This document shows, in pieces, positions 8,258 to 17,505 of a DNA stretch of 64,000 nt (its first letter is position 1; every line of letters starts with the position of its first letter). The notes below the pieces were generated by a model, which was not told where the DNA came from, searched no databases, and worked only from the letters and a program-made list of their open reading frames with translations. The DNA is from CAXBNB01 sp049115735 (GTDB lineage: Bacteria; Bacteroidota; Bacteroidia; Cytophagales; Cyclobacteriaceae), in the NCBI GenBank assembly GCA_049115735.1, contig JAGDZP010000004.1, forward strand, positions 248,001 through 312,000, in the 5' to 3' direction. Both the position numbers and the translations under genes were made by a program.

Positions 8258-9955
8258 TTACAAATTCTTTTTCTTCAACTGCTCGGCTGCATAATTTGCA
8301 GCCCTGGCTGTGAAGGCCATATAACCCAGGGAAGGATTTTGGCACCCAGCTGACGTCATAAACGAACCATCGGTTACAAACACATTAGGTACAGCATGTA
8401 CCTGATTGTACTTGTTGAGTACTGAAGTTTTTGGGTCTCTACCCATTCGGGCAGTGCCCATTTCGTGAATTCCCAATCCAACCCCGGTATCATTATCAAA
8501 TCCCTGTACATCCTTAAAACCTGCATTGCTGAGCATTTCCTTGGCTGATTCTTGCATATCCTTCCTCATTTTCAATTCATTATCCTTGAATTCAGCACTG
8601 AATGTCACGATCGGAAGCCCCCATTGATCTGGCTTATCATAATCAAGATACATGTGATTGTCGTAGTATGGCAATATCTCTCCAAAGCCACCAATGCCCA
8701 TGGTCCAGGGGCCCGGTTTGCTGTACTCATCTTTGATGCCCAGGCCAACAGACAACTCCTGGATGCTTCTTGTCCAGTTGCTTCTGCTTGCACTACCCTG
8801 ATAGCCATATCCACGGATAAAATCCACTTTCTGTGAATTTTGATCAACATTTCTAAATCGTGGAATATAAATGCCGTTTGGCCTTCTCCCGGTAAAATAT
8901 TTATCTTCAAAACCTTCCAGAGTTCCGTAAGCACCTACTCCCAGGTGATGGTCCATCATATTATGTCCCAGTTCACCAGAGTCGTTACCCAAACCATTGG
9001 GAAATCTATCTGATTTTGAATTGAGCAGTATTGAGGTTGATCCTACTGTAGAGGCACAGCAGAAAATTACTTTGGCGAAGTATTCAATTTCTTCTTTGGT
9101 TTCAGAATCAATCACACGCACACCAGTAGCCTTGCCCAGCTTATCATCATAAATGATAGAGTGTACAATGGAATTTGGTCTGATCGTAAGGTTGCCAGTA
9201 TCGGCTGCAAAAGGCAGTGTCGAGGAGAGACTGCTGAAATATGCTCCATAAGGACAACCTCGCTTACATCGGTTACGATATTGGCATTTTGCCCTGCCCT
9301 TGAATGCTTTATCGCTCGTGATATGCGCTACTCTTCCAATGGTAAGCAACCTGTCAGAATATTTATCAGAAATGCTTTTTTGTAGATGCTTCTCCACACA
9401 GTTTAGCTCCATCGGAGGTTCAAACTTACCATCTGGCAAATGTGCCAATCCCAACTTCTGACCACTGACACCAATATGCTGCTCTACATAATCGTACCAG
9501 GGAGAAATATCCTCATATCGTACCGGCCAATCTACACCAATACCATCCTTAAGGTTTGCTTCGAAATCGAGATTACTAAGTCGATAGGTTTGCTTTCCCC
9601 ATGTAATCGACCTACCACCTACATGATACCCCCGAATCCAGTCAAAGCGCTTTTCCTCATTATATGGGTGCTCGCGATCATCTACAAACCAATGGCTATG
9701 GGCTGGATCGACATTTGATGCAAATCGAATCTGTTTGGAATGTTTTTCGAGGAGCTCCTTAGGCTTATAATTTCGATGCTCGAAATCCCAAGGGTCCATG
9801 TTCATTGTGTGGTAGTCCTTTACATGTTCCACATTTCTCCCCCGCTCAAGAACAATGGTTTTCAAGCCCTGCTCACAGAGTTCTTTAGCTGCCCAACCGC
9901 CACTAATTCCACTTCCTATTACTATCGCCTCGGTTGTTACTGATTCGCGTGCCAC
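8258..9955 (-). CDS. GMC-family FAD oxidoreductase (sugar/glycoside 3-dehydrogenase-like), copy 1
   Basis: A 565-residue GMC oxidoreductase. The FAD-binding motif AIVIGSGISGGWAAKEL is at the N-terminus, GGRSITWGKQTYRLS near 115, a cysteine cluster C-x5-C-x3-C (KCQYRNRCKRGCP) near 225, and the C-terminal catalytic region VTDGSFMTSAGCQNPSLGYMA. The Cys cluster resembles that of Fe-S-containing FAD dehydrogenases, suggesting electron transfer to a carrier rather than oxygen. It has no signal peptide. Homologues travel folded through Tat with a gluconate-2-dehydrogenase subunit-3-type partner, here encoded at 10814-11434. It is a close paralogue of 11437-13146. Confidence 0.9.
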   Translation of the reverse strand: MARESVTTEAIVIGSGISGGWAAKELCEQGLKTIVLERGRNVEHVKDYHTMNMDPWDFEHRNYKPKELLEKHSKQIRFASNVDPAHSHWFVDDREHPYNEEKRFDWIRGYHVGGRSITWGKQTYRLSNLDFEANLKDGIGVDWPVRYEDISPWYDYVEQHIGVSGQKLGLAHLPDGKFEPPMELNCVEKHLQKSISDKYSDRLLTIGRVAHITSDKAFKGRAKCQYRNRCKRGCPYGAYFSSLSSTLPFAADTGNLTIRPNSIVHSIIYDDKLGKATGVRVIDSETKEEIEYFAKVIFCCASTVGSTSILLNSKSDRFPNGLGNDSGELGHNMMDHHLGVGAYGTLEGFEDKYFTGRRPNGIYIPRFRNVDQNSQKVDFIRGYGYQGSASRSNWTRSIQELSVGLGIKDEYSKPGPWTMGIGGFGEILPYYDNHMYLDYDKPDQWGLPIVTFSAEFKDNELKMRKDMQESAKEMLSNAGFKDVQGFDNDTGVGLGIHEMGTARMGRDPKTSVLNKYNQVHAVPNVFVTDGSFMTSAGCQNPSLGYMAFTARAANYAAEQLKKKNL

Positions 9956-9990
9956 TGGCCCAGATTTTAATTAAAATTCGGAAAGAACGA

Positions 9991-10803
9991 CTATAATACT
10001 TTTACTCTCAAGTTGCGAAACCACACGTCATCTCCATGATCCTGCAATCCGATATAGCCCTTTTGTGGAATATTCACCCAGTTCTCATTCAGTCCGGGGA
10101 ATTTGCTATCCGCAACCAGTGCCTCCCACTCGGGAGAATCCAGTTTATATTTTACCACTTCCACGCCATTTTGCTTATGGGTCACCTCACGGTTGATTAC
10201 CGAAATCTCCACTTCATTCCATTCTCCTACTGCTCTTGCATTTTGAGGTACAGCTGGTATTAGGTCATATAATGAACCTGCCTTTCTATTTCCGTCTTTG
10301 CCTTTTTTAGCGTCTGGATGTTTATCATTGTCAAGCACTTGCATTTCAGGTGCGGTATGATAAATCTTTTTGAAGTTGTCCAACTCCTGTCCCAGATAGA
10401 ATATCCCGGAATTGCCACCTTCAGCTATTTTCCATTCCATTCTAAATATGAAATTTTCCAATTCAGTATCATAAATGATATCGCCCTTATCTTTTTTCTC
10501 CTCTTCTGTGGCGTTGCTCTTCATGTGGAATGTCCCGTCAACAACCTCCCACCTGGTGGGAAAGTGATCCATTTTAAATCCTCTCCAACCATTACTGGTT
10601 TTTCCATCAAACATCAAAATCCAGCCATCTTGCTTTTCTTCATCAGACAGGGTATTAGGAGACAGTTCAGCTGGAGCACTTGCTTCTGCCACTGGTTTTT
10701 CCTCTCCAGTATTAGCAGCCTTTTTTTGACCACAAGAAACGATAAGCAAGCTGGCAATAAGCAACAAGCTAAGGCTTGTTAAATAGTTTTTAGTAGTATT
10801 CAT
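9991..10803 (-). CDS. DUF1080 lipoprotein, second copy
   Basis: A 270-residue DUF1080 protein. The ATG at 10803 is chosen because it gives a lipoprotein signal (MNTTKNYLTSLSLLLIASLLIVSCGQ) with Cys as the lipidated residue; a longer frame from 10884 would overlap the subunit-3 gene. A low-complexity linker rich in A, E and P follows, then ILMFDGKTSNGWRGF, EWKIAEGGNSGIFYLGQE, APEMQVLDND and GYIGLQDHGDDVWFRNLRVK, all typical of the family. It is likely a periplasmic or surface hydrolase or lyase acting on 3-keto-sugars made by the neighbouring dehydrogenases. It lies between the two GMC genes on the same strand. Confidence 0.88.
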   Translation of the reverse strand: MNTTKNYLTSLSLLLIASLLIVSCGQKKAANTGEEKPVAEASAPAELSPNTLSDEEKQDGWILMFDGKTSNGWRGFKMDHFPTRWEVVDGTFHMKSNATEEEKKDKGDIIYDTELENFIFRMEWKIAEGGNSGIFYLGQELDNFKKIYHTAPEMQVLDNDKHPDAKKGKDGNRKAGSLYDLIPAVPQNARAVGEWNEVEISVINREVTHKQNGVEVVKYKLDSPEWEALVADSKFPGLNENWVNIPQKGYIGLQDHGDDVWFRNLRVKVL

Positions 10804-10813
10804 AATAGTTGAT

Positions 10814-11434
10814 TTATAGCGAGTAAACATTTCCAACTTCTTCAACTGGCACACAGCCTTCTTGTCTGCCAGGTATCGGATCATAGGTCAAGATTTCTTC
10901 ACCAACTTTTTCTGAGCTAAAGTATGACTTGATCGTAAGGTCTCTAAGGCTGACAAGAAATTTATACAAAGTATAATCTTCTTCTTTGCCAGCCGGAGCT
11001 TCTTCGGCTTTCACTAATTTCAAAATAGCATCTGCTTTATCATTAGATAAGTTGTATAAGCTTTCTACAAAAGACTGTTGATCCTCTTGGCTACTTTTTA
11101 TAAAATCTGACGATTTCTCTGCTTTAAATTTTTTAGTGAAAGCGACAATTCCATTCCTAAACTGACTTTGGACGTCCTCATCAAATACGTCCTTCAATAA
11201 CAGATCAATGAATTGTGGCACTGCTACATCTATTGCTCCGGGAGTGTCACTTGCAGGTATAATAATATTTACAATTTCATTAACTGTCACCGCTTCTTCA
11301 TTATTGAAGAATGCCGGTACCCATTGAATAGTTTCTACCTTTTGGCAAGACTGCAATAAACTTATGAAGGTGCCTGCTGATATCACAGAACCTGTGGACA
11401 GGGTAATATTTTTTAATGCTTCTCTTCTATCCAT
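10814..11434 (-). CDS. Gluconate 2-dehydrogenase subunit 3 family protein (small subunit of a GMC dehydrogenase)
   Basis: A 206-residue protein of the gluconate 2-dehydrogenase subunit-3 family. It begins with a Tat-like signal (MDRREALKNITLS) followed by a lipobox-like LLQSC. The body has the typical FFNNEEAVTVNEIVNIIIPASDTPGA segment. In characterised systems the small subunit carries the Tat signal and takes the folded GMC catalytic subunit across the membrane. It follows the GMC gene 11437-13146 with a 2-bp gap, so the two are co-translated. There is one small subunit for two GMC proteins, so it may serve both. Confidence 0.87.
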   Translation of the reverse strand: MDRREALKNITLSTGSVISAGTFISLLQSCQKVETIQWVPAFFNNEEAVTVNEIVNIIIPASDTPGAIDVAVPQFIDLLLKDVFDEDVQSQFRNGIVAFTKKFKAEKSSDFIKSSQEDQQSFVESLYNLSNDKADAILKLVKAEEAPAGKEEDYTLYKFLVSLRDLTIKSYFSSEKVGEEILTYDPIPGRQEGCVPVEEVGNVYSL

Positions 11435-11436
11435 GA

Positions 11437-13146
11437 TTAAAGATTTTTCTTTTTTAGTTGTTCAACTGCATAATTTGCCGCTCTAGCAGTGAAAGCCATA
11501 TAACCCAGAGATGGGTTGTGGCATGCTGCTGAGGTCATAAATGAACCATCGGTAACAAATACATTTGGCACTGTATGCAGCTGATTGTTTCCATTGAGTA
11601 CAGAAGTCTTCGGGTCTCTGCCCATTCTGGCAGTTCCCATCTCATGAATACCAAGTCCAATTCCTGTTTCCCTATCATAGCCTTTCACATCCTTGAATCC
11701 GGCTTTCTCCAGCATCTCAATCGCACTTGCCTTCATATCTTTCCTCATGTTCAATTCATTTTCCCTGAATTTCACATCGAAAGTAACGGTAGGTAGTCCC
11801 CATTGATCTAATTTGTCATAATCGAGGTACATTTTGTTACCATGGTAAGGCAATATTTCACCAAACCCACCAAGACCTATTCTCCACTGACCTGGCTTAG
11901 TCAAATCATCTTTAATACCTGCTCCTATTGAAAGTTCACGAATACTTCTGGTCCAATTTTCCCTGCTGGCCCCTCCCTGGTAGCCATAGCCTCGAATGAA
12001 ATCTACATTATCTTTCTTCCCAGGAATATTCCTAAAGCGAGGAATGTAAATGCCATTTGGCCTTCTCCCAGTATAGTATTTATCTTCAAAACCTTCAACC
12101 ATTGCACTAGCTCCTACACCTAAGTGGTGGTCCATGATGTTGTGTCCTAACTCACCTGAATCGTTACCCATACCATCTGGGAACCTATCAGATTTAGAAT
12201 TTAGGAGAATAGAAGTAGACGCTACTGTAGATGCGCAGCAAAATATAACCTTGGCGAAATATTCTATTTCCTCCTTCGTTTCCGTATCTATTACTCTCAC
12301 TCCCTTGGCTTTGCCCATTTTTTCATCATAAATAATGGAATGCACAATGGAATTTGGTCGCATGGTCAGATTACCGGTATCCGCAGCGTAAGGAAGTGTT
12401 GAAGACTGTGTACTAAAGTAACCACCATAAGGACATCCTCGTCTGCAACGGTTTCTGAACTGACACTTGGTTCTGCCTTTAAATTCTTTTTCTCCTGTGA
12501 TATGAGCTACCCTACCGATGGTAAGTAATCTATCTTCATAATTCTCATCAATGGTGCTCTGTAGGTGCTCTTCTACACAATTTAGCTCCATTGGGGGCAA
12601 ATATTTTCCATCAGGGAAATGTGGCAGCCTATCTCCATAGTTCTGTCCACTAACCCCTATATGTTTTTCTACATAGTCGTACCACGGTGAAATGTCTTTG
12701 TACCTTACTGGCCAATCAACGGCAATGCCATCTTTAGCATTGGCTTCAAAGTCCAGATTTGTCAATCGATAGCTTTGCTTACCCCAAGTGATAGACCGTC
12801 CGCCTACGTGGTAACCACGAATCCAATCAAACCTTGTGCCTTCTACTTCATTATAAGGATGATCAATGTCGTCCACAAACCAGTGTCTGCTGTCTGGCCT
12901 ATGGACATAGCCTGTTCTAGCCTGCTTTGGCTGCCTTGCTATTTCTTCGCGGGTATTATGCCCCCCATGTTTGAAGTCCCAAGGATCCTTATCCATGGTG
13001 GGATAATCTTTGACGTGTTCTACGTTTCGTCCTCTTTCCAGAACTATGGTCTTTAGACCCTTTTCTGTCAATTCTTTAGCAGCCCAACCTCCGCTAATTC
13101 CGCTACCTATGACAATTGCATCATAGGTTACTGAATCTTGTCTCAT
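11437..13146 (-). CDS. GMC-family FAD oxidoreductase (sugar/glycoside 3-dehydrogenase-like), copy 2
   Basis: A 569-residue GMC oxidoreductase very similar to 8258-9955: same AIVIGSGISGGWAAKEL, GGRSITWGKQSYRL, the Cys cluster C-x5-C-x3-C (KCQFRNRCRRGCP) and the terminal TDGSFMTSAACHNPSLGYMA. It differs at the residue before NPSLG (His here, Gln in copy 1), close to the catalytic region, so the copies may differ in substrate. It has no signal peptide and is first in a minus-strand operon with the Tat-bearing small subunit, DUF1080 and copy 1. The likely role is periplasmic oxidation of a sugar or glycoside with electrons passed to a cytochrome not found in this window. Confidence 0.9.
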   Translation of the reverse strand: MRQDSVTYDAIVIGSGISGGWAAKELTEKGLKTIVLERGRNVEHVKDYPTMDKDPWDFKHGGHNTREEIARQPKQARTGYVHRPDSRHWFVDDIDHPYNEVEGTRFDWIRGYHVGGRSITWGKQSYRLTNLDFEANAKDGIAVDWPVRYKDISPWYDYVEKHIGVSGQNYGDRLPHFPDGKYLPPMELNCVEEHLQSTIDENYEDRLLTIGRVAHITGEKEFKGRTKCQFRNRCRRGCPYGGYFSTQSSTLPYAADTGNLTMRPNSIVHSIIYDEKMGKAKGVRVIDTETKEEIEYFAKVIFCCASTVASTSILLNSKSDRFPDGMGNDSGELGHNIMDHHLGVGASAMVEGFEDKYYTGRRPNGIYIPRFRNIPGKKDNVDFIRGYGYQGGASRENWTRSIRELSIGAGIKDDLTKPGQWRIGLGGFGEILPYHGNKMYLDYDKLDQWGLPTVTFDVKFRENELNMRKDMKASAIEMLEKAGFKDVKGYDRETGIGLGIHEMGTARMGRDPKTSVLNGNNQLHTVPNVFVTDGSFMTSAACHNPSLGYMAFTARAANYAVEQLKKKNL

Positions 13147-13388
13147 AAGTATTAATTGTAATAGTGAAATTAGTTTAGCTGCCGAAGATATCTATTTATT
13201 TCAAGTATTAAAAAATCAGTTAGTCGACACATGGTGAGAATATGGATTAAATGCAAAATCACATTATCAAATTGTAAAATTCCAGCGGGTATAAAAGTCT
13301 TGAAATGCATTTTTTTTAGTGAGTGATTGAATTATTGAAGGGTGTTCAATTTTTTGAATCTTATTGCCTGTATTTAATACATTTTAAA

Positions 13389-13418
13389 TTGGTTGACATG
13401 CAATTGTGCTAAATTTGC
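13389..13418 (+). promoter_or_regulatory. Bacteroidota-type promoter of the GH31 gene
   Basis: TTG at 13389-13391 and TAAATTTGC at 13410-13418 match the -33 TTG / -7 TAnnTTTG consensus with an 18-nt spacer. Transcription would start near 13424, giving a leader of about 18 nt before the ATG at 13442. This supports 13442 as the start rather than the in-frame ATG at 13406, which lies inside the promoter. Confidence 0.7.
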
Positions 13419-13441
13419 CGATTGCAAAACCGTACTACAAC

Positions 13442-15892
13442 ATGGCGACAGAAAATGATGCAACCATTGAGGTCCAACTTTCGGAATCGGAGAAGGATTT
13501 TAGTGGTAATTATATAGAGAAATTTGAGAAAAAGGACACCAAAGACCAATTCCCAGGACGCTACCAAAGCTGGGAAAAAATAGGTAACCGATATATATTT
13601 CATGGAGAAAACTCTTCACTTGAACTAACCATAATTACAGATGATATTCTGAAATTCCGCTATGGCAATTTCGGATATTTTGAAGATGATTTTTCTTATG
13701 CAATTGATCCTAACTTAGGAGTAGAAAACACCCCTACTGTTTTCAAAGAGAGAGACAATTACTTTAATGTAACCACAAAGACTACTAAGTGCTACATTTA
13801 CAAGGAAACCTTATTGACCAAAATATGTGATAAAAAAGGCAACACGATTCTAGAAGATGAAAAAGGCTACCACTGGCAGGATGAAAAAATGTTTGGTGGT
13901 AATGTAGTGATCGCTACCAAGAAAAAAAGAAAAGGCGAAAGCTATTTCGGCCTTGGTGACAAAACAGGAAATCTAAACCTGAAAGGATCGAGAAGGGAAC
14001 TTTGGGGAACGGACTGCTATGGGTATGGTAATGACACAGACCCGGTTTATAAGAATATTCCATTCTACATAGGACTGCATAAAACAGCATCTTATGGTGT
14101 ATTTCTGGACAATACCTTCAGGTCTTATTTTGATTTCGGGAAAGAAAGAAAAGAAGCTTGTAGTTTTTGGGCACAGGGTGGTGAGATGCGCTATTATTTT
14201 ATCAACGGTCCGAAAATGATGGATGTCTGTCAGCGCTACACCTATTTGACAGGTCGACCTGAGTTACCACCAAAATGGGCATTGGGATACCACCAAAGTA
14301 AATGGAGCTACTATCCTGAATCTACGGTTAGAACTCTGGCCAAAGAATTCAGAGACAGAAAAATACCTTGTGATGTAATCCACCTGGATATTGACTACAT
14401 GGATGGGTTTAGGTGTTTTACCTGGGATAAAGAAAGGTTCCCTGATCCAAAAAAGATGATCAGTGATTTGAAAAAAGATGGTTTCAAGTCCATCGTGATC
14501 ATTGATCCAGGTATCAAAATCGATAAAAAATATTGGGTATATAAGGAAGGGGTTGACAATGGATATTTCTGTACAAGAGGTGATGGCCCCTTACTGAAAG
14601 GTAGTGTGTGGCCCGGTGAATGTCACTTCCCTGACTTTACAAACCCAAAAGTAAGGGAATGGTGGGCAACTTTATACAAAGGCCTGGTACAGGATGGAGT
14701 GGCCGGTGTATGGAATGACATGAACGAACCTGCAGTATTTGAAGATGGTTCTTTTCCTTTCGATGCACGCCATGATTTTGATGGGCATCCTTGTACCCAC
14801 AGAAAAGTACACAACGTTTATGGCTCGCTAATGGCGCAGGCCACTTGCGATGGACAAAAGCTATATCTGGACAATAAGAGAGCCTTTACAATTACCCGAT
14901 CTGCTTATGCCGGAGTTCAAAGGTTTGCCTCTGTGTGGACTGGTGACAACATGGCTACCTGGGACCATTTGAAAATTGCCAATATCCAGTGTCAGCGGCT
15001 GAGTGCCTCAGGAGTATCCTTTGCAGGATCTGATGTTGGAGGATTTATCGGATCCCCCGATGGCGAGTTGTACACCAGATGGATTCAAATGGCTGTATTC
15101 CATCCATTCTTTAGAACACACTCTTCCGGAGACCATGGAGACAAGGAACCATGGATGTTCGACGAAGAATACACGGATATCGTTCGAAAGTTCATTGAAC
15201 TGAGGTACGAATTAATGCCTTATATCTATACCACATTCTGGCAATATGCGACTTCAGGAACCCCAATGATCAGATCATTGAATTTAGTCGCAGAAAATGA
15301 CCCTGAGTCATTTTACCGTGAAGAGGAATTTATGCTGGGTGACAACATTCTTGTGGTACCGGTTTCTGAAGAAGGTGCTGAAACCAGAAAGGTCTATCTG
15401 CCTGAAGGCCAGTGGTACGAATACTGGAGCGATGAGCTACGCACGGGTAAGCAAGAGATTGAAGTAAATACCCCACTAGAACAAATTCCAATATTTGTTA
15501 AGGCCGGAGCAGTAGTGCCTATGCAGCCTAGCATGCAATACACGGATGAATTTGAATTCGAAGAATTGAGTTTGCATATCTATGCTGGTACGGACGAGCA
15601 TTTATCTAAAATCTACGAAGATGCTGGAGATGGGAATGAGTATAAAAAGGGTGATCACATTATTAAAGAAATAGTAACAATAAAATCACAGACTGCACAC
15701 ATTATCAGGCAGCAAACTACTGGTAATTTTGAGCCTCGTTACAGTGGGTATAAGGCTGTTTTCCATGGATTTGGAGAAAAAATAAAATTGATGATGGTAG
15801 ATGGCGAAGATATGACAAGCAGGTTGTCGAAAGTAGGTAATACTTTTACAGCGTCACTGCCACGAGAATTTAAGGAAGCATTAGTTAGTTAA
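13442..15892 (+). CDS. GH31 family alpha-glucosidase
   Basis: An 816-residue GH31 enzyme without a signal peptide, so probably cytoplasmic. It has an N-terminal beta domain, then a catalytic barrel starting near WALGYHQSKWSYYPES. The nucleophile motif VWNDMNEP places Asp426 as nucleophile, and VWTGDNMATW places Asp502 as acid/base (numbering from 13442). FAGSDVGGF and FHPFFRTHSS are further family signatures, and a C-terminal beta region follows. It likely releases glucose from alpha-glucans. It leads a plus-strand set with a CBM48 protein 11 bp downstream. The start follows from the promoter at 13389-13418. Confidence 0.92.
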   Translation: MATENDATIEVQLSESEKDFSGNYIEKFEKKDTKDQFPGRYQSWEKIGNRYIFHGENSSLELTIITDDILKFRYGNFGYFEDDFSYAIDPNLGVENTPTVFKERDNYFNVTTKTTKCYIYKETLLTKICDKKGNTILEDEKGYHWQDEKMFGGNVVIATKKKRKGESYFGLGDKTGNLNLKGSRRELWGTDCYGYGNDTDPVYKNIPFYIGLHKTASYGVFLDNTFRSYFDFGKERKEACSFWAQGGEMRYYFINGPKMMDVCQRYTYLTGRPELPPKWALGYHQSKWSYYPESTVRTLAKEFRDRKIPCDVIHLDIDYMDGFRCFTWDKERFPDPKKMISDLKKDGFKSIVIIDPGIKIDKKYWVYKEGVDNGYFCTRGDGPLLKGSVWPGECHFPDFTNPKVREWWATLYKGLVQDGVAGVWNDMNEPAVFEDGSFPFDARHDFDGHPCTHRKVHNVYGSLMAQATCDGQKLYLDNKRAFTITRSAYAGVQRFASVWTGDNMATWDHLKIANIQCQRLSASGVSFAGSDVGGFIGSPDGELYTRWIQMAVFHPFFRTHSSGDHGDKEPWMFDEEYTDIVRKFIELRYELMPYIYTTFWQYATSGTPMIRSLNLVAENDPESFYREEEFMLGDNILVVPVSEEGAETRKVYLPEGQWYEYWSDELRTGKQEIEVNTPLEQIPIFVKAGAVVPMQPSMQYTDEFEFEELSLHIYAGTDEHLSKIYEDAGDGNEYKKGDHIIKEIVTIKSQTAHIIRQQTTGNFEPRYSGYKAVFHGFGEKIKLMMVDGEDMTSRLSKVGNTFTASLPREFKEALVS

Positions 15893-15903
15893 ACAATTAT
15901 ATT

Positions 15904-16212
15904 ATGAGTATCAAAAAGCAAACATTAAAATCAAAGCCAGTGTGCAAGGTCACGTTCGGTTTGGATAAGAAAGAAGCAGCGAAAGCTGAGACTGTTAATC
16001 TTGTTGGAAATTTCAACAACTGGAACGAATCTAGCACTGAGTTGACAAAATTGAAGTCTGGTTCATTCAAATTAGTAATGGAACTCCCTGTAGGTCAGGA
16101 GTATCAATTCAGGTATTTGGTTGATGGCCAAACCTGGTTGAATGACTCTACGGCAGATGCCTTTGTAAGCAATGGAGTTTCTGAAGAACAAAACTGCGTG
16201 ATAGCATTATAA
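15904..16212 (+). CDS. Small stand-alone CBM48/AMPK-type glycogen-binding domain protein
   Basis: A 102-residue protein consisting almost only of an early-set glycan-binding fold: VNLVGNFNNWNE, the LPVGQEYQFRYLVDGQTWLND segment and a polar C-terminus. This matches the CBM48/AMPK glycogen-binding domain and leaves no room for a catalytic domain. It probably binds glycogen in the cytoplasm, as an adaptor or regulator. It is 11 bp after the GH31 gene and followed by a strong terminator, so the two form an operon. Confidence 0.8.
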   Translation: MSIKKQTLKSKPVCKVTFGLDKKEAAKAETVNLVGNFNNWNESSTELTKLKSGSFKLVMELPVGQEYQFRYLVDGQTWLNDSTADAFVSNGVSEEQNCVIAL

Positions 16213-16235
16213 TTCTATCGCAAAATACTTATCTT

Positions 16236-16265
16236 AAAGCCATTCAATATTGAATGGCTTTTTTT
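16236..16265 (+). terminator. Rho-independent terminator after the CBM48 gene
   Basis: A perfect 11-bp stem, AAAGCCATTCA (16236-16246) with TGAATGGCTTT (16251-16261), encloses a 4-nt ATAT loop and is followed by a run of T. It lies 23 bp after the CBM48 stop and ends 14 bp before the next start. Confidence 0.88.
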
Positions 16266-16278
16266 ATTTCTTCCCGTT

Positions 16279-17499
16279 ATGTCTATGAGTAAAATTAAGG
16301 TATTGATGATTGGCCCGGGCGAACCAAACGCTCTGAATAGTGGTCTTGGTGTAGCTGCAAATTATATCGCCAACAAGCTGGCAAGAAAAACCAATCTTAC
16401 CCTCATTCAACCTGAAAACGAAGGAAGCTCATCTGGGAAATTCATTCACAACCTTAAAAAAATAAATGCTGATAAACTGAGTGAAGATAGTCTCATTTCA
16501 GACCTTATCCAGATAAATGTCAGGGCTAAAATATCTCCATACTTTTATCCCTATATGCAAGTTGTCTCAGCTGATGAAGATGAGGTAGAAATTGAATCGG
16601 AGGTAAAAAATGAACTCGATCATTTCACAAGAAATGTCGTGAATGAAGCGGAAAACCTCGATTTTGATATCATATACGCCCATGACTGGACGGCAGTACA
16701 AGCCGGTGTTGAACTTAAAGAAAAAACGAACAAGCCCCTGGTTGTACACATGCACTCTCTGGACTATGATCGAAATTCCAAACTGAACAAGTCTTGGGTG
16801 CATCAGGTGGAGAAGGAATCCTTCGAAAAATCAGATGCCATCATTGGCGTGAGCGAATACACTTCTAATGTTATAACTGAACATTATGGTGCTATCGACA
16901 AAAAGAAAGTACACACTGTATACAGCGGTAATGAACCGGGCAATGCTGAACCCCTGGAAAAAACCTTCGATGAAAAGCTGGTGCTTTTTGTCGGAAGGCT
17001 TACCGGACAAAAAGGGCCCAACCTATTTTTGGATATCGCTCAGAAAGTATTGAAAAAACATGAAAACACGAGGTTTGTTTTAGTGGGTGAGGGTCCTCTG
17101 ATGCAAGATCTAGTAATGGCTACAGCCGCTATGAAATTGGGTGGTAAGTTTCATTTCACTGGCCACATAGACCAAAACCAATTAATGAGCCTATATGGTA
17201 TGGCGGATGTTTATTGCATGCCTTCTGTCTCGGAACCTTACGGCCTTGCGGCTATTGAGGCTGCCAATGCAGGCGTGCCTGTGGTTTTGTCCAGGCAGTC
17301 TGGGGCATCCGAGGTTTTGTCAGCAGCACTTACGGCTGATCACTGGGATGTTGATGGCTTTGCAAAACATATCCTATCCATTTTCAAATCAGATAAAAAA
17401 AGTAAGAAAATGGTAGCAGAGAATAGATCGGACTTGAAATCGATGACATGGGATTCTACTGCCGACGGAATCTTGAAAATATTACAGAACCTTAGCTAA
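16279..17499 (+). CDS. GT4-type glycosyltransferase
   Basis: A 406-residue retaining GT-B glycosyltransferase. The N-terminal glycine-rich acceptor loop is NSGLGVAANYIANKLA, with AHDWTAVQAGV mid-protein. The C-terminal donor domain has FVGRLTGQKGPNLFLDIA and EPYGLAAIEAANAGVPVV, showing the E-x7-E pair. There is no signal peptide. The next gene encodes a GH57-like protein only 6 bp downstream; GT4 and GH57 genes are commonly paired in glycogen loci of Bacteroidota. It could act as an alternative glucan synthase; the donor is not deducible. The start may be ATG 16279 or the one two codons later. Confidence 0.85.
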   Translation: MSMSKIKVLMIGPGEPNALNSGLGVAANYIANKLARKTNLTLIQPENEGSSSGKFIHNLKKINADKLSEDSLISDLIQINVRAKISPYFYPYMQVVSADEDEVEIESEVKNELDHFTRNVVNEAENLDFDIIYAHDWTAVQAGVELKEKTNKPLVVHMHSLDYDRNSKLNKSWVHQVEKESFEKSDAIIGVSEYTSNVITEHYGAIDKKKVHTVYSGNEPGNAEPLEKTFDEKLVLFVGRLTGQKGPNLFLDIAQKVLKKHENTRFVLVGEGPLMQDLVMATAAMKLGGKFHFTGHIDQNQLMSLYGMADVYCMPSVSEPYGLAAIEAANAGVPVVLSRQSGASEVLSAALTADHWDVDGFAKHILSIFKSDKKSKKMVAENRSDLKSMTWDSTADGILKILQNLS

Positions 17500-17505
17500 C
17501 GATTA

